From: Sipunculus nudus
Lineage: Eukaryota > Annelida > Sipuncula > Golfingiida > Sipunculidae
NCBI GenBank assembly: GCA_026874595.1
Contig: JAPPUL010000069.1
Location: 122,001 to 186,000, forward strand
Length of the DNA stretch: 64,000 bases
Reading direction: 5' to 3'
The notes under the pieces are model-generated. The model saw only the letters and a program-made list of their open reading frames with translations, did no database searches and was not told the origin of the DNA. How positions within the stretch are numbered: the first letter of the stretch is position 1; every line of letters starts with the position of its first letter. The position numbers were made by a program, and so were the translations under genes. Positions 38,574 through 47,663 of this stretch are shown here, one piece after another.

Positions 38574-40412
38574 TTATTTCCAAAAAAAGAAGATAAGAGC
38601 CATAATTAAAGTTGGGATAATAGCATATATAAAAAGACTTAAAGGAGATATGCCACCATCAAAATATTTCTTTAAAATAGACTGTCCTGCAGGGTTTGGT
38701 GCATTTGCAATAACCGTAAGTCCTCCACCAGTAACAGCTCCAGATACAACAGCATATTTTAAAGCATCACTAAAATTGGGCACAAGTGTACTAAGATACG
38801 TTACAGCCGCATTATCATTAAACGCTGTCAAAACTATAGCTCCTATCATAAGCGGCAACTCTGTTAAATTACTCAAAACAGGCTCAATCCACCACCCTTG
38901 TAATCCACCATGAATAACAAGTCCTGCAAGAAAAAATCCAACCAAAAGAGACGGCCTAAGATCCATTCTATTCTGATACTTCGACGTTACATCTGCAAAA
39001 CCAAGAAAAAATAAAAAGCCACCTACAAACAAAACCGGATAATGCACATTAACAACAGTCCAAACTAAAAAACCTATGTGGATAATCATAATCCAAACAG
39101 GTACTTTATCACGACGTCTGTCCCAATTCGGGTCTGGATAAAAAGGCCGCTCTTCTTTAGGCAGCAATCCTGGCAATGTCTTTTTTATCTCATTCTCCTT
39201 AACCTCTTCAAACATATTGTCAAACGACTTCATAACAAGACCTTTATCAACATCCTCATCCTTTATATGCCACCTCAATCTATCCGCTAAAGCATGTTTT
39301 ATCGCTGCTGCTTTTTTCTCAAAGCGATTTTTAAAGTCAAGCTCTGACGACTCGCGATACTCAATCTCATCGAATTTCTCCTCAAGACGCTTTCTCTTTA
39401 TAAACCGTTCTTCAAGTGTCTTTTGGATAGATATCATTCTATACTTCTCCTGCAAAACTTTAAACTCCTCTCTGAATATTAGCCAATAGATAATGTTAGA
39501 TATCAAAATACCAAAAAACGCCTTGATTCCAAAGCTCATAAACATAAACGTTAAACCCCAATCCCACGGCCCTGCTACCATAAGCACAGGGGGTGCTGCA
39601 AAATGAGTGAATGTCCCTCCTACCGATATGTTTACAAAAAGTAAAGCCAGTGTACTATATTTCAATTTTGTGCTTGGGTTAAGCTCATAAAATTTATCTG
39701 CTAATATTAATGCTGATATTGTCATTGCGGCTGGCTCTGTTATAAATGAACCCAGAATTGGCCCTACTGTTAGTATTGTAAACCACCATACCGCAAGGTC
39801 TCCCTTATACAAATGAGCCACCTTCGACATCAAAAGGCGCGACAACACTAAGATCGGGCGGGTTGCCGCCAAAGTCATTATAACCACCACAAACATCGGC
39901 TCTGTATAATTTACCTTATACGATACATATTGTACTGCTATGCTTAAGTCTTTAAAGTAAAATAGCATCGCAAGTAGCAATACCGCTACCCATAACCCAA
40001 ATACTACCTCAACCTCTCCCATGAAATGTAGATAGCCTGCAAGAAAACGTCTTGCATCTTTGCCTTTCTTTATCCCTTTTTCTTTTCTTTCCTTATAGCT
40101 TTTCTCTACTTTATGAGCCAACTTAAGAATTGCACTACTACGGAATGTATGCATTATCGCACATAAGAAAATTAGACTCGCTATCAAATTAAATGGCTCT
40201 ACTTCTATACGATGTTTTAGTACCTCCATTATACTAGTAAGATGTCTATCTTCATAACTATCAAGTGCCCTTGGGAAATTTATTCCCTTACCCTCACCGC
40301 CTAAATTACCACCACCTGCTGCATACCCAAACTCACTCACTGCAAAATACATAACCACTAGGAAAAATAAAAGTCCTATCCAAAACCATTTATATCGTAT
40401 TTGAAGACCCAT
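38574..40412 (-). CDS. Putative Na+/H+ antiporter (ion transporter superfamily)
   Basis: 612 residues with about 10-12 membrane helices. An N-terminal hydrophobic segment precedes a large loop, and a charged cytoplasmic domain (about 310-420, coiled-coil rich) splits the helices. Motifs are GSFITEPAAMTISALILA, GTFTHFAAPPVLMVAGPWDW, TAFNDNAAVTYLSTLVP and GGGLTVIANAPNPAG. These duplicated half-site motifs are typical of NhaD/ArsB-like antiporters, closest to the putative Na+/H+ antiporter family seen in Chlamydia and relatives. It probably exports Na+ or another cation at the inner membrane. Single gene. Confidence 0.8.
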   Translation of the reverse strand: MGLQIRYKWFWIGLLFFLVVMYFAVSEFGYAAGGGNLGGEGKGINFPRALDSYEDRHLTSIMEVLKHRIEVEPFNLIASLIFLCAIMHTFRSSAILKLAHKVEKSYKERKEKGIKKGKDARRFLAGYLHFMGEVEVVFGLWVAVLLLAMLFYFKDLSIAVQYVSYKVNYTEPMFVVVIMTLAATRPILVLSRLLMSKVAHLYKGDLAVWWFTILTVGPILGSFITEPAAMTISALILADKFYELNPSTKLKYSTLALLFVNISVGGTFTHFAAPPVLMVAGPWDWGLTFMFMSFGIKAFFGILISNIIYWLIFREEFKVLQEKYRMISIQKTLEERFIKRKRLEEKFDEIEYRESSELDFKNRFEKKAAAIKHALADRLRWHIKDEDVDKGLVMKSFDNMFEEVKENEIKKTLPGLLPKEERPFYPDPNWDRRRDKVPVWIMIIHIGFLVWTVVNVHYPVLFVGGFLFFLGFADVTSKYQNRMDLRPSLLVGFFLAGLVIHGGLQGWWIEPVLSNLTELPLMIGAIVLTAFNDNAAVTYLSTLVPNFSDALKYAVVSGAVTGGGLTVIANAPNPAGQSILKKYFDGGISPLSLFIYAIIPTLIMALIFFFWK

Positions 40413-40532
40413 ACTCGCTTGAACCCCTATCTTGAATTAGTTATAAAAAATATATATCTTTAACTTTTAACTTACAAACTATTTATTTATAAAAGATTTA
40501 TTATTTGTTACTTATTTTGGATTATACTCACT

Positions 40533-41390
40533 ATGTCTTATCTTGCTAAAATGCGTTTAAGCAAAGAGTGGTACCCGCATGAGGAGATGCTTTGCTTAAA
40601 CACTATTAAAGAATTTATTAGCTCTTCTAAGAGTAAAAGAAATAGCAGCTTTAATGCTTGTCTTGTTCCCCATGCCGCTTGGATATTCTGCGGCAAAATC
40701 ATTGCTAATACCCTCTTTGCTCTTTACAACAATAGTAAATCTAATGATATTAAACGAGTTGTTCTCCTTGGAGGACACCTCCTGCCAAATGACCCCATAC
40801 TCTATTTCGGGTGCGACTCCTTTGAGACCCCTCTCGGTAACATTACTCAAGATAATAAGACCATATCTAATATCCTTAACGATATCAATAAGTTCTACCA
40901 CTGCCAAAAAGCTACTCAAGATAATTCCATCGAAACCATACTCCCTTTTATTAAGTTCTTCTTCCCTAATACAAAAATTATAACCTTGAGAATCCCTCCT
41001 ATATTAAACAAATTAAAAGATATTGCCGCCTCTATCTTAAAGCATATTAATCCAAAAGAAACTTTATTTATTGCCTCCTCAGACCTAACTCATTATGGAC
41101 CCGCTTACCATCTCACTCATGAAAATCATTCCTCCATAGAACAAAATCTAAGCTGGGCTAAACATAATGATCTAAAACTTATTAACTTTATCTTAAATAG
41201 GGATTATAGTAATACCATAAAGCATGCAACACAAAATAACGCTGCATGTAGTTCAGGAGCCATAACTACTGCCTTAATTATTTCTTCTCTAATTAATACT
41301 AATCTCTCCCCTTGCTTAATCGATTATTACTCAAGCTTTGACATTAGACCATATGAGAATTTTGTCGGCTATGCCGGAGTCACTTTCTAA
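40533..41390 (+). CDS. MEMO1-family protein (AmmeMemoRadiSam B)
   Basis: 285 residues. Features of the MEMO fold are LVPHAAWIFCG, VVLLGGHLL, DSFETPLGNI, IASSDLTHYGPAY and CSSGAITTAL. The conserved His residues (VPHAAW, SSDLTHYG) match the metal site of extradiol-dioxygenase-like MEMO proteins. The enzyme activity is not settled. It is followed after three bases by a U32-peptidase-like gene, so they probably work together. No ribosome-binding site is visible before the ATG; MRLSKEWYP at residue 7 could be the true start. Confidence 0.85.
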   Translation: MSYLAKMRLSKEWYPHEEMLCLNTIKEFISSSKSKRNSSFNACLVPHAAWIFCGKIIANTLFALYNNSKSNDIKRVVLLGGHLLPNDPILYFGCDSFETPLGNITQDNKTISNILNDINKFYHCQKATQDNSIETILPFIKFFFPNTKIITLRIPPILNKLKDIAASILKHINPKETLFIASSDLTHYGPAYHLTHENHSSIEQNLSWAKHNDLKLINFILNRDYSNTIKHATQNNAACSSGAITTALIISSLINTNLSPCLIDYYSSFDIRPYENFVGYAGVTF

Positions 41391-41393
41391 ATT

Positions 41394-42662
41394 ATGAAAT
41401 TTACTACCTATCTAAACGACCTTAGATCTATTAACATGCTCTTGGATATCGGCTTTGACAAAATCATTATCGAAGACCCCTCTTTCTCTCTCTTCTCTAA
41501 AAAGACTTTTAAACCAAAACCAGATTACAACTATATCTTGGCTGCTTTAAAAAGAATTAAAAACGCTAAAAGCAATACCAAAGTAGTTTTTAATATCGAT
41601 TTAATCCCACATAACAAAGACCTTGATAACATAAGCACACTAATCCATACCATTAAAAACAAAGGCTTTGACGCTATTAGAATTCAGGATATTGGTCTTG
41701 CTTTGTTTATTTCCAAAATCGACCCGAATATTCATATCGAAATTAATTCTGTTACCGGAAATTACAATTATGCTGCTATTTTGGCTCTTGAAAAGAATAT
41801 TAAAAATCTAGACTCTATTACTCTCTCTAAAGAAATTGGCTATAAGGACATAAAACTCATAAACTCCTTCTCAAAACTCGATAACGAACTTTTGATTCAT
41901 GGGAATATGCTCCTTTTTTACACAAAACGTAACCTTATAGCTCAAAATAAACCCCTCTTCGAAAAAATACAAAAAAAACAACTTACAAAAAAGGATAATG
42001 ACAATATTATGCTTTACCTTCAAGAGCAAAAACGCATCGGCAAATACTTTCCTCTCCTAACAAACAACCATGGCTCATTCCTATTCCTTCCTGAGACATT
42101 GTCTTTAATCAGGTACACAAACTTAATTCATGAGATAGGTCTAAAATATCTTCTTTTCGATTTCAGGCATAATACTAATTACAAAACCGTACGTGGCGTT
42201 ATGGATTTATACAAAAAGGCTTTTGACAATCTTAATAACAAGAATATCATAAAACACAATTATCAAACATATTACAACGAAATTGCAAAATACTATAAAC
42301 AAGGGCTTACTGAAGGTTTTTTCATTCAAGGACAATATGCTTACGAAAAAGAAATTACTAAAAAGCAAAGTCAAAACAAAGATAAAAATAAACCTAAAGA
42401 CAATATAACTAAGGTTGCTTTTGTGCTTGGCGTTGTTAAAGAAAAACTTATTGCTGTTAAGACTTTTGATTCGTTTGAATATGAGGATTTGCTTTATATC
42501 ATAACACCCGAAAATAAAACAATTAAATACACTCTAAAAACTATTACTACTTTAGATAATAATAAGTTAGACAAAGCCTCCAAAAATAAAATACTACTTT
42601 TAAATTGGGCCAAGAACGTTATCCCCAAAAGCATCTTATATAAACATATAAAAAATACCTAG
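41394..42662 (+). CDS. U32-family peptidase-like protein
   Basis: 422 residues. A TIM-barrel N-terminal half (FDKIIIEDPS, GFDAIRIQDIGLALFI, IHIEINSVTGNYNYAAIL) leads to LIHGNMLLFYTKRNLI and HGSFLFLPETLSLI. These match U32 family proteins used in tRNA or ubiquinone hydroxylation or in collagenase-like peptidases. The usual cysteine cluster for iron-sulfur is not evident, so the hydroxylase type is unlikely. A charged C-terminal domain (about 320-422) has no recognised fold. It follows MEMO by three bases. Its stop codon shares two bases with that of the convergent gene at 42659. Confidence 0.75.
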   Translation: MKFTTYLNDLRSINMLLDIGFDKIIIEDPSFSLFSKKTFKPKPDYNYILAALKRIKNAKSNTKVVFNIDLIPHNKDLDNISTLIHTIKNKGFDAIRIQDIGLALFISKIDPNIHIEINSVTGNYNYAAILALEKNIKNLDSITLSKEIGYKDIKLINSFSKLDNELLIHGNMLLFYTKRNLIAQNKPLFEKIQKKQLTKKDNDNIMLYLQEQKRIGKYFPLLTNNHGSFLFLPETLSLIRYTNLIHEIGLKYLLFDFRHNTNYKTVRGVMDLYKKAFDNLNNKNIIKHNYQTYYNEIAKYYKQGLTEGFFIQGQYAYEKEITKKQSQNKDKNKPKDNITKVAFVLGVVKEKLIAVKTFDSFEYEDLLYIITPENKTIKYTLKTITTLDNNKLDKASKNKILLLNWAKNVIPKSILYKHIKNT

Positions 42663-43684
42663 AGCTTGTCCTTCTTAACCAGATATAAAAACATAGAGGT
42701 TGCGACTATTAAATTGCCATGTAAATCAAATGTAAGTCCTATAAAATTTGTTCCCGTCAAAATGGTTGATACGTATTTGCCATCACGTACTTTTATAACT
42801 CTGCTCTCACCCCGTCTTGTCTCTGTTATGTAAAATGTATTATCATCGTCTATAACAAAACCATGAAACAAACTAAGTGCGCTATAATAAACAGTTTTCT
42901 CTGCTGTTTCCTTGTCTATTTTATAAATAGAGTTATATCCCATATGCACGGGGTTTGACACATATAAATTATCTTCCTTGTCAAAGGCCATATGAAACGC
43001 TATGTAGCTTTGAGGTATAGATGCATAAACTTTAGCCTTGCCATCAGCATCAAGTTTAAAGATTGTACCTCCCCTATCTCCTACATATACTTCTCCCTTG
43101 CTATTAAAAGCAAGTCCAAAGGCAACTCCAAGCCCTTGGGAAAATACATCATAACTGCCCTGCTCCTTTGTCCTGTATATTTTCCCATCAAAACGACTTG
43201 CTATATATAAATACTCATCCTTAAAAAGTAAAGACGTTGCGTTTGTTATTCCCGTTAAGTATACTTCCTTCTCATAATGCTTATCTATCTTATATACTGA
43301 TATCGTAGTTTGCTCACCTCGTCCGCCACTATAAGTTGCATATATATTACCATCACTGCCAATTGCTGGATTATCTATCATATGAAGCCCTCCAACTATT
43401 ACATCAGGTACCAAAAAAGGATATCTATTACTCCTATGTTCTCCTATATTTACATATACTTCTCCACTTACTATGTTTGGTGGTATTGAAACCAGCATCT
43501 TTTCATCGCTTAGGCCTTTTATATATGTTTTGGAGTTTGAGAATATCAAATTATAATCTTTTAAATCATTTGCACGGAAATTCTTGCCCTTTATTGTTAC
43601 CCAGCCCCCAGGCAGTCCTATGCTAGGACTTATTTCATCTATGTGGATCTTGCCACTATCTCCCTTTAATTTGTTCCAAAGCAT
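42659..43684 (-). CDS. TIG-domain plus NHL/SMP-30-like beta-propeller protein
   Basis: 341 residues. Residues 15-85 form an IPT/TIG immunoglobulin-like domain (ISPSIGLPGGWVTIKGKNF). The rest forms blades of a six-bladed beta-propeller (GSDGNIYATYSGG, FNSKGEVYVGDRGGTIFKLD, DKEDNLYVSNPVHMGYNSIY, DLHGNLIVAT). No signal peptide is seen, which is unusual for TIG proteins. It overlaps the end of galU by 29 bp, so translation is coupled. A role in polysaccharide or nucleotide-sugar handling is only guilt by association. Confidence 0.75.
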   Translation of the reverse strand: MLWNKLKGDSGKIHIDEISPSIGLPGGWVTIKGKNFRANDLKDYNLIFSNSKTYIKGLSDEKMLVSIPPNIVSGEVYVNIGEHRSNRYPFLVPDVIVGGLHMIDNPAIGSDGNIYATYSGGRGEQTTISVYKIDKHYEKEVYLTGITNATSLLFKDEYLYIASRFDGKIYRTKEQGSYDVFSQGLGVAFGLAFNSKGEVYVGDRGGTIFKLDADGKAKVYASIPQSYIAFHMAFDKEDNLYVSNPVHMGYNSIYKIDKETAEKTVYYSALSLFHGFVIDDDNTFYITETRRGESRVIKVRDGKYVSTILTGTNFIGLTFDLHGNLIVATSMFLYLVKKDKL

Positions 43685-44540
43685 TTTCTAAAAACCTTAT
43701 GTATTCTTCTTTAATATCTTCTCGTTTAAGACCATATTGGGTCATCGCCTTTATATACCCTAAGGGTTGACCTGTGTCATATAAATCTCCTCTAAATATA
43801 CATGATACTACCTCCCCTGCCTGCGAAAGCTCATTTATTGCTGACGTTAGATAATATTCACCTTCCTCATGTTTACTTAGACCTCTTTCTAGTACTCCAA
43901 ATATCTCTTCGTTTAATAAATAACGGCCTATTGATACATAGAAACTTGGTTCGCTACCTTTTTGTGGCTTTTCTACTATACCTTTTGTCAAAACTATTCC
44001 TCCTCCACTCTCCTCCAAATCGCTCTCTAATGCCTCTATTACTCCATATCGCGATACATCCTCTCCCTTCATGTCTTTTACTGCCAAAACACTCTTTCCT
44101 GTCGATTCATAAACTTCGATTAATTGCTTAGATAAACTACTACCTTTTGTAAATACTATGTCATCCGGAAATGCAAGGATAAACGCTCCCCTTAAAAAAC
44201 CCTTGCCTAGTAATACCGCATCCCCTGTTCCTAACATCTCCTTTTGGCGTATAAAGTATATCTTTAAGCCCTCTCGCTCCATACTCTTAAACTTAAGCAC
44301 CTTCTTCGCATCAGAAACATAGCGCTCAAGCTCTATGTCGCGATCATAATAATTAGCAAATAAGCCCGCCTTGCGCCTTGAGCTTACAATCAATATCTCC
44401 CTTATCCCTGCTTCGTACATCTCCTCTACTATGAAATCAAGCGATGGCCTGTCTATTAACGGCAAAAGCTCCTTCGGGACCACCTTAGTTACAGGGAAAA
44501 ACCGACTCCCATATCCTCCGCACAATATTAATCCTCGCAT
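43656..44540 (-). CDS. galU: UTP-glucose-1-phosphate uridylyltransferase-like nucleotidyltransferase
   Basis: 294 residues. It makes UDP-glucose or a related nucleotide sugar for envelope glycans. The N-terminal motif LCGGYGSRFFPVTK, then PKELLPLIDRP, GTGDAVLLGKGF, FPDDIVF and GIVEKPQKGSEPSF are the GalU/RmlA-like signatures. The usual AAGLGTR is replaced by CGGYGSR, so the sugar specificity could be different. The gene lies between a small lipoprotein and the TIG/NHL gene on the same strand. Confidence 0.9.
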   Translation of the reverse strand: MRGLILCGGYGSRFFPVTKVVPKELLPLIDRPSLDFIVEEMYEAGIREILIVSSRRKAGLFANYYDRDIELERYVSDAKKVLKFKSMEREGLKIYFIRQKEMLGTGDAVLLGKGFLRGAFILAFPDDIVFTKGSSLSKQLIEVYESTGKSVLAVKDMKGEDVSRYGVIEALESDLEESGGGIVLTKGIVEKPQKGSEPSFYVSIGRYLLNEEIFGVLERGLSKHEEGEYYLTSAINELSQAGEVVSCIFRGDLYDTGQPLGYIKAMTQYGLKREDIKEEYIRFLENALEQIKGR

Positions 44541-44608
44541 ACTCTTCTCCCATTTCTACTTTGCATATAAAAAAATCATAACTTTGAAAAACCCTTACAT
44601 ATATACTT

Positions 44609-44989
44609 TCACTCCACTTGCTTTTTCGCTTCCTTCCCTCCATCAGAACCATCCTTAGAACCTTTACTGTCGCCTTTAAATATACTATTTCTCATATGTT
44701 TAAAAAGTGCCTGTTGGTATTTTTGGTTCTTTTCCTTATCCTCTGTTATCTCCTTATACGCTTTTCTAAACTCCTTACTCCCTTCACTTAAACTATATCC
44801 ATATTTTTTAAACAAAGCCGCAAGCTTAGAGTCATCTTTTGCTACTTGTCCTATCTCATAACTTAACTTCGCCATAAATTCAGGATCGTCTGACGTTATC
44901 TTCTTTTCAGATTCAACTCCTCCTGAACATCCACTAAATAATATTAGCATAATCAAAGCTATAAACATAATGCCTAACTTTTCAACCAT
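44609..44989 (-). CDS. Small lipoprotein
   Basis: 126 residues from the ATG at 44989, chosen over the GTG at 44995 because GGAGG is seven bases before it. The signal peptide ends in LFSGC with Cys21 as the lipidation site. The mature part is mostly helical and charged (LSYEIGQVAKDDSKLAALFKK). It probably sits in a membrane facing the periplasm or surface. No family recognised. It ends 68 bp before galU. Confidence 0.78.
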   Translation of the reverse strand: MVEKLGIMFIALIMLILFSGCSGGVESEKKITSDDPEFMAKLSYEIGQVAKDDSKLAALFKKYGYSLSEGSKEFRKAYKEITEDKEKNQKYQQALFKHMRNSIFKGDSKGSKDGSDGGKEAKKQVE

Positions 44990-45278
44990 AGCCACACCTC
45001 CATTTTGTTTTCAATATATTGTAATATATAAAATATTGTAATATACAAAATCTCTTTACTACTTTTATTAATAAAAATCTTTGCATACAAAAAACATCGC
45101 CATTATAATGCTTTCCATAAAAACTTTATTTTCCCGCAATAATTCCATTTGCATTAAATTAATAAATATTTTATATCCTATGTTTTTACTTTAATATATA
45201 CTATTAGTATCTTTACTATGCTTTTATCTTAGCCTAAGATAGGCATAAGGTTAAATCTTTATTTGTTGGAGTTTTGAC

Positions 45279-47534
45279 ATGATACGTAACAAAGATATCA
45301 AATCTCTCTATCAAGAAATGGATAGAGTACATAATACCATGCGTAAAAGACTTGGCAGGGGGCTTTCTCTTACAGAAAAAATCCTCTTTTCGCATCTTAA
45401 CAATTATGAGTCTTGTGATATAAAACGAGGTGTATCCGACCTTGAACTTTCTATTGATAGAATAGCTTTACAAGATGCTACCGCACAAATGGCTCTACTT
45501 CAGTTTATGACCGCAGGGCTTGCGCAAACTGCTGTTCCAACAACTGTACATTGCGACCACCTTATAATGGCTAAAAGCGGTGTTAAAAATGACTTCCCTG
45601 CATCCCTAACCAAAAATGAAGAAGTTTACAGCTTTCTTGAATCTGTTTCGAACAAATATGGTATAGGTTTTTGGAAACCGGGTTCGGGGATAATACATCA
45701 AGTAATACTTGAGAACTACGCAATACCAGGAACTATGATGCTTGGTGCTGATTCTCATACACCTAACGCTGGTGGGCTTTGTATGCTTGCTATTGGAGTG
45801 GGGGGAGCTGATACTGTGGATGTTATGACGGGACAGTTTTTTGGTCTTCGCATGCCGAAAATCGTTGGTATACATCTTAAAGGAAAGCTGTCTGGTTGGG
45901 CCTCTCCTAAGGACGTTATTCTCAAAGTTGCTAAGATCATGACTGTGAAAGGCGGTACTGGCAAAATAGTTGAATACTTTGGTGAAGGGGCTAAGAGCAT
46001 AAGTTGTACCGGGAAAGCCACTATCACAAACATGGGAGCCGAGATAGGTGCTACTACTTCTGTTTTCCCATTTGATGAGTCTATGGCTGCATATCTTAAA
46101 CTGACAGACCGTGAGGATATTGCAAAACTGGCCTTGGAATACAAAGAATATCTTGTTCCTGACCCTGATGTTAGGCCAGAAGATATTTATGATGAGATAC
46201 ACGAAATTGACCTTTCAAGCCTGGAACCTCAAATATCAGGCCCACATACTCCGGATTTAGTACGTCCCATTAGTCAGCTTGCTAGTGAAATTGATGCGGG
46301 TAAATATCCAGAAGTGCTAAGTGCTGCGTTAATTGGAAGCTGTACTAACTCAAGCTATGAGGATTTGACAAAGGTAAACGATCTTGTTACACAGGCTTTA
46401 GATGCTGGCCTTAAATTAAAGACTAAGTTATTTATAGCTCCTGGCTCTGATAGAATATACTCTACTATTAAGCGAGATGGCATAGTTGAAAACCTAGAAA
46501 AGATAAATGCAACTGTGCTTGCAAATGCTTGTGGTCCTTGTATAGGGCAATGGCAACGGGATGAAGACGAAACTAAAGATATAAATAATATTTTAACTTC
46601 TTTTAACCGTAACTTTAAAAAGCGTAACGACGGGAGTGCAAATACAAACGGATTTATATCAAGTCCCTCAATAGTTGTTGCAATGGCTTTCGCCGGAGAT
46701 ATGAGATTTAATCCTCTAACTTCGACATTAAAAACTCCAAGTGGACAAGACTTTAAGTTTCGTGCACCTGTAGGAGAGGAATTGCCGTCTAAAGGCTTCG
46801 TATCAGAAAAAAGTGGCTATAAAAAGCCAACTATGAGCGGGAGTGTTTCAATTGATCCCAAAAGCAGCAGAATAGCGATACTAGAACCATTTGATACTCC
46901 AGATTTATCAAAAGACTTTAAAAGTTTGACAATATTACTAAAAGCCCAAGGCAAATGTACAACAGATCATGTATCGCCAGCAGGCCCATGGCTTACCTAC
47001 AGAGGGCATATAGACAATATAAGTAAGAATATGTATCTTGGTGCAGTTAATGCCTATACTGGAGAGACAGGACAAGGTACAAATATAGCTACAATGCAAG
47101 AGCATGTACCGTTTAACGAAATTGCAAGAGATTACAAGAACAAAGGAATAAACTGGGTAGTTATTGCGGATGAGAATTATGGCGAGGGCTCAAGTCGAGA
47201 ACATGCTGCAATGGAACCACGTCATATGGGTTGTAAAGCTATAATTGTAAAGAGTTTTGCACGGATTGCCGAGACGAATCTTAAAAAGCAAGGGGTCTTA
47301 CCGTTATGGTTTTTAGATCCAAGTGACTATGATAAGATTCAGGCAAGCGACAAGATTACTATAAATGATATTGAAACCATTGCACCGCTAAAAAATCTAA
47401 GAATAACTATAAAACATAAAGATGGGAGCGAGGATATTGCCGAAGTATCGCATACCTTAAATCAATCGCAAATAGAATGGTTTAAGGCAGGATCTGCGCT
47501 TAATTGCCTTAGAAAGGGCGAGAGTGCAGCTTAG
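45279..47534 (+). CDS. acn: Aconitate hydratase, mitochondrial-type
   Basis: 751 residues. It isomerises citrate and isocitrate. The iron-sulfur cysteines are in GSCTNSSYEDL and NACGPCIGQW, with active-site residues in GADSHTPN and GEGSSREHAA. The N-terminal DRIALQDATAQMALLQF and the 751-residue length match the aconitase type of mitochondria and some bacteria, rather than the longer AcnA/IRP1 form or AcnB. No other TCA gene is in the window. It lies alone; 283 AT-rich bases precede it with no clear site. Confidence 0.95.
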   Translation: MIRNKDIKSLYQEMDRVHNTMRKRLGRGLSLTEKILFSHLNNYESCDIKRGVSDLELSIDRIALQDATAQMALLQFMTAGLAQTAVPTTVHCDHLIMAKSGVKNDFPASLTKNEEVYSFLESVSNKYGIGFWKPGSGIIHQVILENYAIPGTMMLGADSHTPNAGGLCMLAIGVGGADTVDVMTGQFFGLRMPKIVGIHLKGKLSGWASPKDVILKVAKIMTVKGGTGKIVEYFGEGAKSISCTGKATITNMGAEIGATTSVFPFDESMAAYLKLTDREDIAKLALEYKEYLVPDPDVRPEDIYDEIHEIDLSSLEPQISGPHTPDLVRPISQLASEIDAGKYPEVLSAALIGSCTNSSYEDLTKVNDLVTQALDAGLKLKTKLFIAPGSDRIYSTIKRDGIVENLEKINATVLANACGPCIGQWQRDEDETKDINNILTSFNRNFKKRNDGSANTNGFISSPSIVVAMAFAGDMRFNPLTSTLKTPSGQDFKFRAPVGEELPSKGFVSEKSGYKKPTMSGSVSIDPKSSRIAILEPFDTPDLSKDFKSLTILLKAQGKCTTDHVSPAGPWLTYRGHIDNISKNMYLGAVNAYTGETGQGTNIATMQEHVPFNEIARDYKNKGINWVVIADENYGEGSSREHAAMEPRHMGCKAIIVKSFARIAETNLKKQGVLPLWFLDPSDYDKIQASDKITINDIETIAPLKNLRITIKHKDGSEDIAEVSHTLNQSQIEWFKAGSALNCLRKGESAA

Positions 47535-47663
47535 TTTCTAAATTTATTTACTTTACTCTATTTATGCTTGTATGCTTTTATAAGTTATAAATTAAAAGAT
47601 GTTTATGGCGTTTATTGAGTTATGCTCTTAACATATTCCTAATACCATATTAATATTTAGGTG

